The notes under the pieces were generated by a model. It worked only from the letters and a program-made list of their open reading frames with translations, did not search any database and was not told the DNA's origin. Positions 35,056-44,486 of a DNA stretch of 64,000 nucleotides are shown here, one piece after another. Location: positions 1,302,001 through 1,366,000 of the forward strand of contig NZ_JASTLB010000001.1 of assembly GCF_030499535.1 (NCBI RefSeq), given 5' to 3'. Source of the stretch: Streptomyces sp. TG1A-8. GTDB lineage: Bacteria > Actinomycetota > Actinomycetes > Streptomycetales > Streptomycetaceae. Position 1 is the first letter of the stretch. Every line of letters starts with the position of its first letter. Position numbers and translations under genes: made by a program.

Positions 35056-35829
35056 GTGCCGGTGGAGATCACCTGGTGGGGCCATGCCACCTGCACGATC
35101 GAGGATTCGAACACACGCGTGCTCACCGATCCCCTGTTCGCCCGCCGGCTCGCCCACCTGCGTCGCCGCCGGGGTCCGGTGCCGCCCGCCGAGGCCCGCC
35201 GCGCGGACGTCGTACTGGTCTCCCACCTGCACGCCGACCACCTCCACCTGCCTTCGCTGGCCGCCCTGGCCCCGGGCACGCGCCTGCTCGTGCCCCGGGG
35301 CGCACCACGGGCGGTACCGGGGCTGCGCCGGCTTCGGCAACTGCCCCTGACCGAGGTGGCCGCGGGCGACGAGGTGCGGATCGGGGAGCTGCTGGTACGG
35401 GTGGTGCCGGCACAGCACGACGGGCGGCGGTTGCCCGTCGGACCGCACCGCTCCCCCGCCCTCGGGTACGTCGTCGAGGGCGGTGCGCGGACCTACTTCG
35501 CCGGGGACACGGGGCTGTTCGACGCCATGGCCGAGGAGGTCGGGCCCGTCGACGTGGCACTGCTGCCGGTGGGCGGCTGGGGGCCGTACCTCGGAGAGGG
35601 GCACCTGGACGCGGGGCGGGCGGCCCGGGCGCTGGCCCGGCTGGCGCCGCGCATGGCGGTGCCGGTGCACTACGGCACGTACTGGCCGATCGGTATGGAC
35701 GCCGTGCGTCCGCACGAGTTCCACGCGCCCGGCGACGAGTTCGTGCGGCTGGCGGCCTCGGCCGCGCCGCGGGTGGCGGTGCACAGGCTCGGGCACGGGC
35801 AGAGCGCCCGGCTGGAGGTCGCGCGGTGA
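35056..35829 (+). CDS. Metallo-beta-lactamase-fold hydrolase (UlaG-like)
   Basis: A 257-residue protein, GTG 35056 with GAAGGAGGGG upstream. The zinc-binding motif HLHADHLH is at about residues 56-63, with further ligands in PAQHDGRR, YFAGDTGLFD and the final PVHYGTYWPIG. It begins EITWWGHATCTIE, typical of the UlaG/L-ascorbate-6-P lactonase-like branch. The substrate is unknown. Its TGA overlaps the GTG of the following DedA gene (GTGA), so the two are translationally coupled. Confidence 0.88.
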   Translation: MPVEITWWGHATCTIEDSNTRVLTDPLFARRLAHLRRRRGPVPPAEARRADVVLVSHLHADHLHLPSLAALAPGTRLLVPRGAPRAVPGLRRLRQLPLTEVAAGDEVRIGELLVRVVPAQHDGRRLPVGPHRSPALGYVVEGGARTYFAGDTGLFDAMAEEVGPVDVALLPVGGWGPYLGEGHLDAGRAARALARLAPRMAVPVHYGTYWPIGMDAVRPHEFHAPGDEFVRLAASAAPRVAVHRLGHGQSARLEVAR

Positions 35830-36470
35830 GGTGGCTGCCGGCCGCGGTCACGCTCGCGGCCGTGTCGACGCGGGACGTGCTGCCGGGCCCCGGCCAGCAG
35901 GCCCTCGGCTACCCGTCGCTGTTCCTGCTGGTCCTGGTCGGGGCGCTGGTGCCGGTCGTGCCGACGGGCGCGCTGGTGAGTTCGGCGGCGGTGGTGGCGT
36001 TCCACCGGGCGACGCCGTTCTCGCTGGCGCTGGTGTTCGTGACGGCGTCGCTGGCGGCCTTCCTCGGGGACGCGGCGCTGTACTGGCTGGGCCGGCGCGG
36101 GATGCGGTCGAGGAACGGCTCGCGCTGGCTGGAGGCGATACGGTCGCGGGCCCCGGAGGAACGGCTCGCGCAGGCGCAGGGGAAGCTGGCCGAGCACGGG
36201 GTGGCCGTGCTGGTGCTGTCGCGGCTGGTCCCGGCGGGCCGGATACCGGTGATGCTGGCCTGTCTGATGGCGAAGTGGCCGTTGCGGCGCTTCAGCCGGG
36301 GCAACCTGCCGGCCTGCCTGGCGTGGGCGGCGACGTACCAGGTGATCGGCATTCTGGGGGGCTCGCTGTTCAAGGAGCCCTGGGAGGGCGTGGTGGCGGC
36401 GGTCGCGCTGACGGTGGTGGTCAGCGGGGCGCCGGGAGTGGTGCGGCGGGTGCGGGAGGCCGCGCGGTAG
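35826..36470 (+). CDS. DedA/SNARE-associated (VTT-domain) membrane protein
   Basis: A 214-residue membrane protein starting at GTG 35826 within the stop of the upstream gene. It has about five hydrophobic segments and the family motifs LVPVVPTGALVSSAAVVAF, FLGDAALYWLGRRG and VLSRLVPAGRIPVMLACLM, with the conserved arginine and proline of the re-entrant loop. DedA proteins are thought to move lipid carriers or lipids between leaflets. Coupling to a metallo-hydrolase suggests both act on the same lipid-linked substrate (inference). Confidence 0.88.
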   Translation: MRWLPAAVTLAAVSTRDVLPGPGQQALGYPSLFLLVLVGALVPVVPTGALVSSAAVVAFHRATPFSLALVFVTASLAAFLGDAALYWLGRRGMRSRNGSRWLEAIRSRAPEERLAQAQGKLAEHGVAVLVLSRLVPAGRIPVMLACLMAKWPLRRFSRGNLPACLAWAATYQVIGILGGSLFKEPWEGVVAAVALTVVVSGAPGVVRRVREAAR

Positions 36471-36679
36471 GGCGCCGCCGGGGCGGTGCGGCGTCCCGGG
36501 ACGGCGGCGCGGAGCGGTGCGGCGTCCCGGGGTGGGCCGGTCGCCGCGGCGTGCGCCCCGTACGGGCCGGCGGCCGGCCGCGTGCGCGCCGGCGCGTACG
36601 CGTCGGGCACCGGCACACCGTGCGCCCCGGGGACGGGGGACACCGCGTCGCGCCGCGTGCCGCCGCCCTGCCCTCCCGC

Positions 36680-37915
36680 TCACTCCAGTACGCGCGATCC
36701 CCCCACCGGCAGGTCCCACAGGTCCTCCCGGTCCAGCCCCGCCCCGTCCCAGGCCGCCCGGACCCGCGTGAGCGGTTCGAGGACCGGCTCCGCCGAGAGG
36801 ACGAACGTGCCCCAGTGCATGGGGGCCATGCGGCGCGCCCCCAGGTCGACGGCGGCCCGGACGGCCTCCTCCGGGTCGCAGTGGACGTCGCTGAGCCACC
36901 ACCGGGGGTCGTAGGCGCCGATGGGCATGAGCGTCAGGTCGATGCCGGGGTAACGGCGGCCGATGCGGGAGAACCAGTGGCCGTAGCCGGTGTCGCCGGC
37001 GAAGTGGACGCGCTGCTCGTCGGCGTCGGTCAGGACCCAGCCGCCCCACAGGCTGCGGCAGGTGTCGGTGAGGGTGCGCTTGGACCAGTGGTGGGAGGGC
37101 ACGAAGTCGAAGCGGACGCCGGACAGTTCGGCCGCCTCCCACCAGTCCAGCTCGGTGACGCGGGTGAACCGGCGCCGCCGGAACCAGGGGCCGAGTCCGG
37201 CGGGGACGAACACCGGGGTCTCGCGCGGGAGCCGGCGCAGGGTGGGGGCGTCCAGGTGGTCGTAGTGGTTGTGGCTGACGACGACCGCGTCGACGCGCGG
37301 CAGTGCCTCCCAGGCGACGCCGACGGGGGTGACGCGGGCCGGGGTGCCCAGGATGCGACGGGACCAGACGGGGTCGGTGAGGACGGTCAGCCCGCCGATC
37401 CGCACGACCCAACTGGCGTGTCCCGCCCAGGTGACGGCGACGGTGCGGGCGTCGGTGCGGGGCAGCGGGCCGGGCCGGTACGGCAGCCGCGGGATGTCGG
37501 CGAGGCCTTCGGGGCCGGGGCGCACGGCGCCCTCGCGGGCGAAGCGGGCGAGGGCCCTGAGTCCGGGCAGGGGCGCGGTGAGCCGGTCGCGGAAGGTCCG
37601 CGGCCACACCCGGTGTTCGCCGAGCGGGCGGGGCCCGGCCAGCGGCGGGTGCGGTGGCGCGGGGGAGGCGTCCGGAGCCGGGTCCGGGGCCGCGGGGAGG
37701 CCGGCGGCGCCGTCCGGCGCGGTCGTGGCGCCGGCGGGAGCCGCTGTCGTCGCACCCGTCGGGGCCGTGGCGGCCGCTGTCGTCGCGGTCGTGACTCCGG
37801 TGACCGCCGTCGCCGCCGTGGCGCTGCTCGCCGCGGTCGCGCCGGTCGCGCCGGTCGTGCCGGTCGTGCCGGTCGTGCCGGTCGTGGACGCGGGTTCGTC
37901 CGTCTGCTGCGTCAT
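36680..37915 (-). CDS. NAPE-PLD-like metallo-hydrolase with Thr/Ala repeat N-terminus
   Basis: A 411-residue protein, ATG 37915, overlapping the aminotransferase stop as ATGA. Residues about 8-75 are low complexity, rich in Thr, Ala and Gly, encoded by 9-base tandem repeats. The metallo-hydrolase domain follows: VTWAGHASWVVRIGGLTVLTDPVWS, the zinc motif SHNHYDHLD, VPSHHWSKRTLTDTCRSLWGGWVL, HFAGDTGYGHWF and PMHWGTFVLS. These match the PF12706 branch containing N-acyl-phosphatidylethanolamine phospholipase D. No signal peptide is seen. The coupling to an aminotransferase-like gene is discussed under findings. Confidence 0.88.
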   Translation of the reverse strand: MTQQTDEPASTTGTTGTTGTTGATGATAASSATAATAVTGVTTATTAAATAPTGATTAAPAGATTAPDGAAGLPAAPDPAPDASPAPPHPPLAGPRPLGEHRVWPRTFRDRLTAPLPGLRALARFAREGAVRPGPEGLADIPRLPYRPGPLPRTDARTVAVTWAGHASWVVRIGGLTVLTDPVWSRRILGTPARVTPVGVAWEALPRVDAVVVSHNHYDHLDAPTLRRLPRETPVFVPAGLGPWFRRRRFTRVTELDWWEAAELSGVRFDFVPSHHWSKRTLTDTCRSLWGGWVLTDADEQRVHFAGDTGYGHWFSRIGRRYPGIDLTLMPIGAYDPRWWLSDVHCDPEEAVRAAVDLGARRMAPMHWGTFVLSAEPVLEPLTRVRAAWDGAGLDREDLWDLPVGGSRVLE

Positions 37916-39168
37916 CGAGGGAACTCCCATCGCCGAGCGTCGTCGCGGAGATCGCCGAAGACCGACCCCAGGGCGTTCAACGCGCGTTGCACGTGTGGCA
38001 GTTCCAACGGTGAGGGCGCGGTGAGGGATTGCGTGCGCTCCTCCTCCGTTTCCCCCAGCAGGGACCCCGTGGCGAGCCGCACGCGCAGCGCCCCGAGGTC
38101 GTCGCCGAAGCGGTGTCCGCCGGGCGCGGGCACGCCGAGCCGGGCGGTGAGGAAGTCCTCCAGTTCCTGCGCGTCGCCGACACCGTGCCCGGCGAGCGCT
38201 TCGCGCAGCGGGCCGAGGTCGGCGTACAGGTGGCGGCCGGCCTGCGGCGGCCGGGCGAGCGCGCCGGCGGTGAGGACCGCCGTGTGCGCGGCGGCGGCCA
38301 GGCACGCGTGCAGGCGCACGGCCGCCGCGCGGCGCTCGGTGACGGGCCGCGGCTCGCCGAGCGCGTACCCGGCCGCGGCGGCGACCGGCGCGGCGAGCCG
38401 CGCGTCGAGCGCGGTCAGGACGTCGAGCACGCGCGCGTGCAGCCCCTCGCCCGCCGCGCCGGACGGGAAGCGGGCGACGGCGGCGGGCCAGCCGGCCGGC
38501 AGCAGGGCGCCGGCCAGGTCGGTGACGACGGTGACCCGGTCCGGCAGCATCTCGGCGGGGCTGAGCAGGACGGTCGCGTGCGGGTCGTGCAGGGTGTCGC
38601 GCCAGGTCTCGTCGCTGATCAGGTGCAGGCCCTCGGCGGCGGCCGCTTCGACGGTCTCGTGCAGCAGTTCGGGCGGGGCGACGGTGGCGGTGGGGTCGTC
38701 GGCGACGGACAGCACCAGCAGCCGGGGGTCGCCGCCCTCGGCGCGGACCCGGCGGACGGTCTCCAGCAGGGCGTACGGGTCGGGGACGCCGCCGCTCTCG
38801 GCGGGCGTCGGCACGTGGAAGACGGGTCTGCCGAGCAGGCGTGCGTAGGGCGCCCACCAGGCGGCGCAGGGGCGCGGGACGAGGACGTCGCCGCCGTCCC
38901 CGGCGAGTGCGGCGGTCAGCGCGACCAGCAGTACGGGGGCGCCGGGGGCGGCGGCCACCCGGTCGGGGGCGCAGGACAGTCCGCGCCGGGACCAGTAGCC
39001 GCAGGCCGCCTCCAGCAGGGCGCGGGCGCCGCCGACGGGCGGGGCTTCGGCGCGGTGCGCCGCGGCGGCGAGGCGGGCGGCGAGGGCGGGCAGGACGGGC
39101 AGGCCGTCACCGGGCAGGGGCGGTCCGAAGCGGACGGGACCGTGGCCCTCGGGGTCCGTCCGCCGCAT
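37912..39168 (-). CDS. Aminotransferase class I/II homologue lacking the PLP lysine
   Basis: A 418-residue fold-type I aminotransferase homologue, ATG 39168. Recognisable blocks are GALALLEAACGYWSRRG near the N-terminus, DGGDVLVPRPCAAWWAPYARLLGRPVFHVP, LLVLSVADDPTATVAP, LISDETWRDT (the aspartate that contacts the pyridine nitrogen) and VTDLAGALLPAGW. In active enzymes the last block reads SK, with lysine forming the aldimine; here Ala-Gly (Gly220) stands in its place. The C-terminal domain retains LRVRLATGSLLG with the carboxylate-binding arginine region. It is probably catalytically inactive as a transaminase. It is translationally coupled to the downstream metallo-hydrolase. Confidence 0.82.
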   Translation of the reverse strand: MRRTDPEGHGPVRFGPPLPGDGLPVLPALAARLAAAAHRAEAPPVGGARALLEAACGYWSRRGLSCAPDRVAAAPGAPVLLVALTAALAGDGGDVLVPRPCAAWWAPYARLLGRPVFHVPTPAESGGVPDPYALLETVRRVRAEGGDPRLLVLSVADDPTATVAPPELLHETVEAAAAEGLHLISDETWRDTLHDPHATVLLSPAEMLPDRVTVVTDLAGALLPAGWPAAVARFPSGAAGEGLHARVLDVLTALDARLAAPVAAAAGYALGEPRPVTERRAAAVRLHACLAAAAHTAVLTAGALARPPQAGRHLYADLGPLREALAGHGVGDAQELEDFLTARLGVPAPGGHRFGDDLGALRVRLATGSLLGETEEERTQSLTAPSPLELPHVQRALNALGSVFGDLRDDARRWEFPR

Positions 39169-39411
39169 GTCCGCCTCCGCGCAGTCCTGGTGCCGTCCGT
39201 GGTGCCGTCCGCCGTTCCCGTCCGGGCCGTGCCGGCCTCGCCGGCTGCTCCCGCGGTGCCGGCCGCAGCGCCGGTGGTGCGCGGTGCGCACGGCGCCGGC
39301 GCTGCCGCGGTCGTCCGCTGTGCCGCTCCCGCAGGGCTGTGTACCCGCTCGGCCGCCCTCCATGGCCGTGGCCGAAGTCGCCGGGACCACGGGCCGTCCC
39401 GGTGCCGGGCG

Positions 39412-40335
<924 letters not shown>

Positions 40336-40822
40336 GGGGCGGACTCCTCGGCGAGGCGGCGGCGCCGGGCGGCGGACGCCCGGGCGGGGTGCGGCTACGG
40401 GACACGGCGATCGTGCCCCCGGTGCCATCACAGCCCGGTGGGCGCCGTGCCGCGCGCGGCCGGACCCCATTCGCGGGACGCGAACGGCCCAACGGGTGAT
40501 CTCCGCCCGCACGGGGCGCGGACCCGTGACGGGCACCGGCGGCGGGGCTTCCCCCTCCGTCCGGTGGCCCGGGGCGGTACCGGACGGATCCACCGTTCCC
40601 GCCGTCGCCCGCGCGGCTCCCGCGGGTGCGGCACCCGGCTCCGCGCTCGCGAGGGTGAAGGTGCGGGAGTTCCTGCCGGGCCGGGTGCGGCAGGGGGCAG
40701 GAGGTGCGGCGGGGGACGGACGGCGGACAGGTCGCGGAACGGGGCTTTTCCGGCGCGGAATCCCGTGTCGGCACCCGGTCCCCGGGTACGCGATGCGGAT
40801 CGTCAACCATGTGGAGGGAGAC
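40336..40822. other. Divergent intergenic region before DUF2795
   Basis: This 487-base stretch between the Cys-rich gene and the DUF2795 gene holds no frame with good coding character apart from long GC-driven overlaps. Only the ribosome binding sites at each edge (GAGGAG; GGAGGGAG) were assigned. No strong hairpin or promoter pair was identified. Confidence 0.4.
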
Positions 40823-41200
40823 ATGCAGCGAGGCAGTGACCGGCTGAGCGTCCACCGGGACGACGAGATGAAGCACGAGCTGCAGGGCCTGCTCAGGTCC
40901 GGGCGCCCGACGCACGCCGAGGAGTGGAACGACCCGGAACCGGCCGCCGACGACGACCCGGAGGTCTGGAGCGATCCGGTGGCTCCCGGACAGGTGGGCG
41001 CGTCACTGGAGACGGTGCGGCTGGCGCTGGCGCGGAACCTGAACCGGCACGCCTTTCCCGCGGACGCGGGTGAGCTGGCCCGGGCGCTGCGCCGGAACAA
41101 CGCGCCCGGCAGGCTGATCGACGCGGTGGCCGCGCTGCCGCGTTCCGAACGGTACGAGAACCTGCAGCAGGCGGCCGAGGCGCTGGTGGGCAACGGGTGA
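40823..41200 (+). CDS. DUF2795-domain protein
   Basis: A 125-residue protein, ATG 40823 with GGAGGGAG upstream. The N-terminal half is charged (HRDDEMKHELQGLLRSGRPTHAEEWNDPEP). The DUF2795 domain lies at about residues 65-122 (VRLALARNLNRHAFPADAGELARALRRNNAPGRLIDAVAALP). DUF2795 proteins are common in actinomycetes and are suspected stress-related proteins, with no proven function. It precedes a PfpI-like gene on the same strand, 291 bases away. Confidence 0.85.
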   Translation: MQRGSDRLSVHRDDEMKHELQGLLRSGRPTHAEEWNDPEPAADDDPEVWSDPVAPGQVGASLETVRLALARNLNRHAFPADAGELARALRRNNAPGRLIDAVAALPRSERYENLQQAAEALVGNG

Positions 41201-41491
41201 ACGACGGCCGGGCGGCCGGGACCCCGTGCGCGGCGGTCCCGGGTGCGCGTGCGGCCGTGGACGCCGGCCGCAGGGGCCCGGGCCCGTGGGACGGCGCGTC
41301 CGCGGCTTCCCCGAGCCGCTGCCGCCCGACGGCCCGGGCCCGTCGGCGCGTCGGCCCGCCGACCGGGTGAGGCCGCTGCCGCGCTGCCCGGCGGCGGCCC
41401 GGACACACGAGCGGCGCGTCGGGGTCGGGCAGGTCGCCGGACGTGCCGGGAAGAAGCTGGAAGAGGAACTGCAAGAGGAAGGTGAGGAACC

Positions 41492-42034
41492 ATGCGGATC
41501 GCGTTCCTGGTGGCGCCCGAGGGTGTCGAGCAGGTCGAACTGACCGAGCCGTGGAAGGCGGCCTCCGACGCCGGGCACGAACCGGTGCTGGTGTCGACCG
41601 GTTCCGGGAAGATCCAGGCGTTCAACCATCTCGACAAGGCGGACACCTTTCCCGTGGACGAGGTCGTGGGTGAGGCGTCGGCCGACGCGTTCGGCGGGCT
41701 CGTGCTGCCCGGCGGGGTGGCCAACCCGGACTTCCTGCGGATGGACGAGGGGGCCGTCGGGTTCGTGAAGGGCTTCTTCGACCGGGGCCGGCCGGTCGCC
41801 GCGATCTGCCACGCCCCGTGGACGCTGGTGGAGGCGGACGTCGTGCGCGGCCGGGTGCTGACCTCGTGGCCGAGCCTGCGCACGGACATCGAGAACGCGG
41901 GCGGCACCTGGGTGGACGAGCAGGTGAAGATCTGCGACCACGGGTCCAACAAGCTGGTCACCAGCCGCAAGCCGGACGACCTGAAGGCGTTCTGCGAGGC
42001 GTTCCTGCACGTGTTCGCCGGCGAGGCCGGCTGA
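41492..42034 (+). CDS. DJ-1/PfpI-family protein (type 1 GATase-like)
   Basis: A 180-residue protein with ATG 41492 and GGTGAGGAA upstream. The nucleophile elbow AAICHAPW places the reactive Cys at residue 106, followed by His107, as in PfpI/YhbO. Other conserved elements are GVEQVELTEPWKAASDAGHEPVLVS and LVLPGGVANPDFLR. Members are glyoxalase III, deglycase or protease-like stress proteins; which activity applies here is unknown. A strong terminator follows at 42074. Confidence 0.9.
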   Translation: MRIAFLVAPEGVEQVELTEPWKAASDAGHEPVLVSTGSGKIQAFNHLDKADTFPVDEVVGEASADAFGGLVLPGGVANPDFLRMDEGAVGFVKGFFDRGRPVAAICHAPWTLVEADVVRGRVLTSWPSLRTDIENAGGTWVDEQVKICDHGSNKLVTSRKPDDLKAFCEAFLHVFAGEAG

Positions 42035-42073
42035 GGGCCCCGGCTCGGGGGTGCCCGGCCGGTGGCGCTCCGC

Positions 42074-42113
42074 CACCGGGGCCGGCCCGCCGTGCGGCGG
42101 GCCGGCCCCGGTG
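42074..42113 (+). terminator. Terminator after PfpI-like gene
   Basis: Perfect 19-base arms (42074-42092 and 42095-42113) almost without loop, preceded by a smaller hairpin at 42060-42078. Both follow the PfpI stop, before a convergent small gene. Confidence 0.75.
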
Positions 42114-42160
42114 CGTCACGGGTGGGGTTGCGGTGTGTCGCGGGGGCCCCGGAGGCCGAC

Positions 42161-42418
42161 TCAGGTGCCGGACGTCTCCGGGGTCGCCGCGTCGCCGCTG
42201 CCGCGCTCACGGGCGCCCTCGCGGGTGCGGGCCGCGCTGACCAGGCGGCGCGGGTTGCGGCGCAGGAACTCGCCCTCCAGCTGCGCCATGCGCTCGTTGT
42301 GGGCCCGCAGCGCGTCGTTCGAGCCGTACAGCAGGGTGTCGTGGCGTGTGCGGTGGATCGTCTCCAGCTCCTTCATGAGCTGCTGGTCGTCCAGTCGGCT
42401 GGGGTCGACTCCGGTCAT
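42161..42418 (-). CDS. Small conserved actinobacterial protein (DUF6158-like)
   Basis: An 85-residue protein if started at ATG 42418 (MTGVDPSRLDDQQLMKELETIH); an ATG at 42448 would add ten residues. The sequence is helical and charged, with HRTRHDTLLYGSNDALRAHNERMAQLEGEFLRRNPRR resembling the DUF6158 family. The function is unknown. It lies 112 bases downstream of the ABC-F stop on the same strand. Confidence 0.75.
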   Translation of the reverse strand: MTGVDPSRLDDQQLMKELETIHRTRHDTLLYGSNDALRAHNERMAQLEGEFLRRNPRRLVSAARTREGARERGSGDAATPETSGT

Positions 42419-42530
42419 CGTGGTGCCCCGCTCGTCGTGTTCGTTCATACGGCCCGGGTACCCCGCCGGCCCCCGCTGTCCCCCGCCCCGTCCGCGGGGG
42501 CCCCGGGCGGGACCGGGCGGGCCAGGACGG

Positions 42531-44150
42531 CTAGCGTGCCCGCTCCACCCGGCGTTCGTCCCAGACGGGGGTCGGGGTCTCGCGGACCCGGCCGTCCGCG
42601 GCGAAGACCAGGTAGCGGTCGAAGGAGCGGGCGAACCAACGGTCGTGGGTGACCGCGAGGACCGTGCCCTCGTAGGCCTCCAGGCCCTCCTGGAGGGCCT
42701 CGGCGGACTCCAGGTCGAGGTTGTCGGTCGGCTCGTCCAGCAGCAGCGCCGTCGACCCCGCCAGTTCCAGCAGCAGGATCTGGAAGCGGGCCTGCTGGCC
42801 GCCGGAGAGCCGGTCGAAGGACTGCTCGGCCTGGGCCGTCAGCTCGTAGCGGCGCAGCCGGGACATGGCCGCTCCCCGGTCCTGGGCGTGCTCCTTCCAC
42901 AGGATGTCCAGCAGGGTGCGGCCCCGCAGCTCGGGGTGGGCGTGGGTCTGCGCGAAGTGACCGGGCACGACCCGCGCGCCCAGCCTGAACCGCCCCGTGT
43001 GCGCCACCTCCTGGCCCGCGAGCAGCCGCAGGAAGTGCGACTTGCCGGAGCCGTTGGAGCCGAGGACGGCGACCCGTTCGCCGTAGAAGACCTCCAGGTC
43101 GAAGGGTTTCATCAGGCCGGTCAGCTCCAGCTGCTCACAGGTGAGGGCCCGGACTCCGGTCCGGCCGCCCTTCAGGCGCATGGTGATGTCCTGCTCGCGC
43201 GGCGGCTCGGGCGGCGGCCCGGCCTCCTCGAACTTGCGCAGCCGGGTCTGCGCCGCCTGGTAGCGGGAGGCCATCTCGTGGCTGACCGCGGCGGCCTGGC
43301 GCAGGTTCACCACCAGCTTCTTCAGCTGGGCGTGCTTCTCGTCCCAGCGGCGGCGCAACTCCTCGAAGCGGGCGAAGCGTTCGCGGCGGGCCTCGTGGTA
43401 GGTGGCGAAGCCGCCGCCGTGCACCCAGGCGTCGGCGCCGGCCGGGCCGGGCTCCACGGAGACGATCTTCTCGGCGGCGCGGGCGAGGAGTTCGCGGTCG
43501 TGGGAGACGAACAGGACCGTCTTGCGGGTCTGCGCCAGCTGCTCCTCCAGCCACCGCTTGCCTGGCACGTCGAGGTAGTTGTCCGGCTCGTCGAGCAGCA
43601 GCACCTCGTCGGTGCCGCGCAGCAGCGCCTCCAGCACCAGGCGCTTCTGCTCGCCGCCGGAGAGGGTGCGCACCTGCCGCCACTGGGCGCGCTCGTAGGG
43701 GACACCGAGCGCGGCGGTGGTGCACATGTCCCACAGCGTCTCGGCCTCGTAGCCGCGTGCCTCGGCCCAGTCGGCGAGGGCCTGCGCGTACCGCAGCTGG
43801 GCGGCCTCGTCGTCCACGGTCATGATCCCGTGCTCGGCCTCGTCCACGGCCTTCGCCGCCTCCCGGATGCGGGGCGGGGCGACGGAGACGAGGAGGTCGC
43901 GCACGGTCGTGCCGTCCCGTACGGAGCCGACGAACTGGCGCATCACGCCGAGGCCGCCGCTGACGGTGACCGTGCCGCCGTGCGGCTTCAGCTCGCCGGA
44001 GACCAGCCGCAGCAGGGTCGTCTTGCCCGCGCCGTTGGGGCCGACCAGGGCCACGACGGCGCCCTCGCCGACCCGGAAGGACACGTCGCCGAGCAGCGTC
44101 CTCCCGTCGGGGAGGTGGTACTCGAGGTGCGCGGCTTCCAGATGTCCCAT
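42531..44150 (-). CDS. ABC-F family ATPase
   Basis: A 539-residue soluble protein with two ABC domains and no membrane segments, the definition of ABC-F. Domain 1: Walker A GPNGAGKTT near residue 37, signature LSGGEQKRL, Walker B LLLDEPDNYLD. Domain 2: Walker A GSNGSGKSH, signature LSGGQQARF, Walker B LLLDEPTDNLD. A charged linker of about 80 residues between them (EARRERFARFEELRRRWDEKHAQLKKL) fits the ribosome-contacting interdomain linker. ABC-F proteins rescue or protect ribosomes, some giving antibiotic resistance. ATG 44150 (MGHLEAAHLEYHL) is the natural start; GTG 44174 is an alternative. Confidence 0.93.
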   Translation of the reverse strand: MGHLEAAHLEYHLPDGRTLLGDVSFRVGEGAVVALVGPNGAGKTTLLRLVSGELKPHGGTVTVSGGLGVMRQFVGSVRDGTTVRDLLVSVAPPRIREAAKAVDEAEHGIMTVDDEAAQLRYAQALADWAEARGYEAETLWDMCTTAALGVPYERAQWRQVRTLSGGEQKRLVLEALLRGTDEVLLLDEPDNYLDVPGKRWLEEQLAQTRKTVLFVSHDRELLARAAEKIVSVEPGPAGADAWVHGGGFATYHEARRERFARFEELRRRWDEKHAQLKKLVVNLRQAAAVSHEMASRYQAAQTRLRKFEEAGPPPEPPREQDITMRLKGGRTGVRALTCEQLELTGLMKPFDLEVFYGERVAVLGSNGSGKSHFLRLLAGQEVAHTGRFRLGARVVPGHFAQTHAHPELRGRTLLDILWKEHAQDRGAAMSRLRRYELTAQAEQSFDRLSGGQQARFQILLLELAGSTALLLDEPTDNLDLESAEALQEGLEAYEGTVLAVTHDRWFARSFDRYLVFAADGRVRETPTPVWDERRVERAR

Positions 44151-44486
44151 GGGGAGGCATTGTGCGGGCCGCACCGAAGAAGCCGCAAACGCTTATCCGA
44201 CGGTTCGCGCGCCGTCGCCCCCTGCCGGGAGGGGCGCCGCCCGGGCGTCCGGCGGGGCACGCGGTCGCCCCGCCGGGTCCGGCGGTTCTCCCGCCGGACC
44301 GCCCTTCCCCGTCGGCACGGCCGTGGCGCCGGCCCGGGCCGGTGCCGTGAAGCCGCCGGCCGGGGAGCCTCCGGGACGGCCACGCCGGTGTTCGCCGACG
44401 GGCGGGCCGGGCGCGGGCCGGGCGCGGGCCGGGGTGGAGGCGTACACGGGGCGCAAGGAACGGCCGCTTCAGGGTAACCGCACGCC
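44151..44486. other. Divergent intergenic region ABC-F/PAP2
   Basis: This 336-base stretch has no supported gene. Its GC-rich centre contains several short inverted repeats. A lower-GC patch at 44175-44205, right beside the ABC-F start, is the likely site of its promoter and leader; ABC-F leaders often carry antibiotic-responsive attenuators, but no clear one could be drawn here. Confidence 0.4.

Noticed and set aside
37740..37890. Short tandem repeats as a possible CRISPR array
   Set aside because: The units are 9 bases, contiguous, inside a coding frame, with no spacers and no cas genes anywhere in the window.
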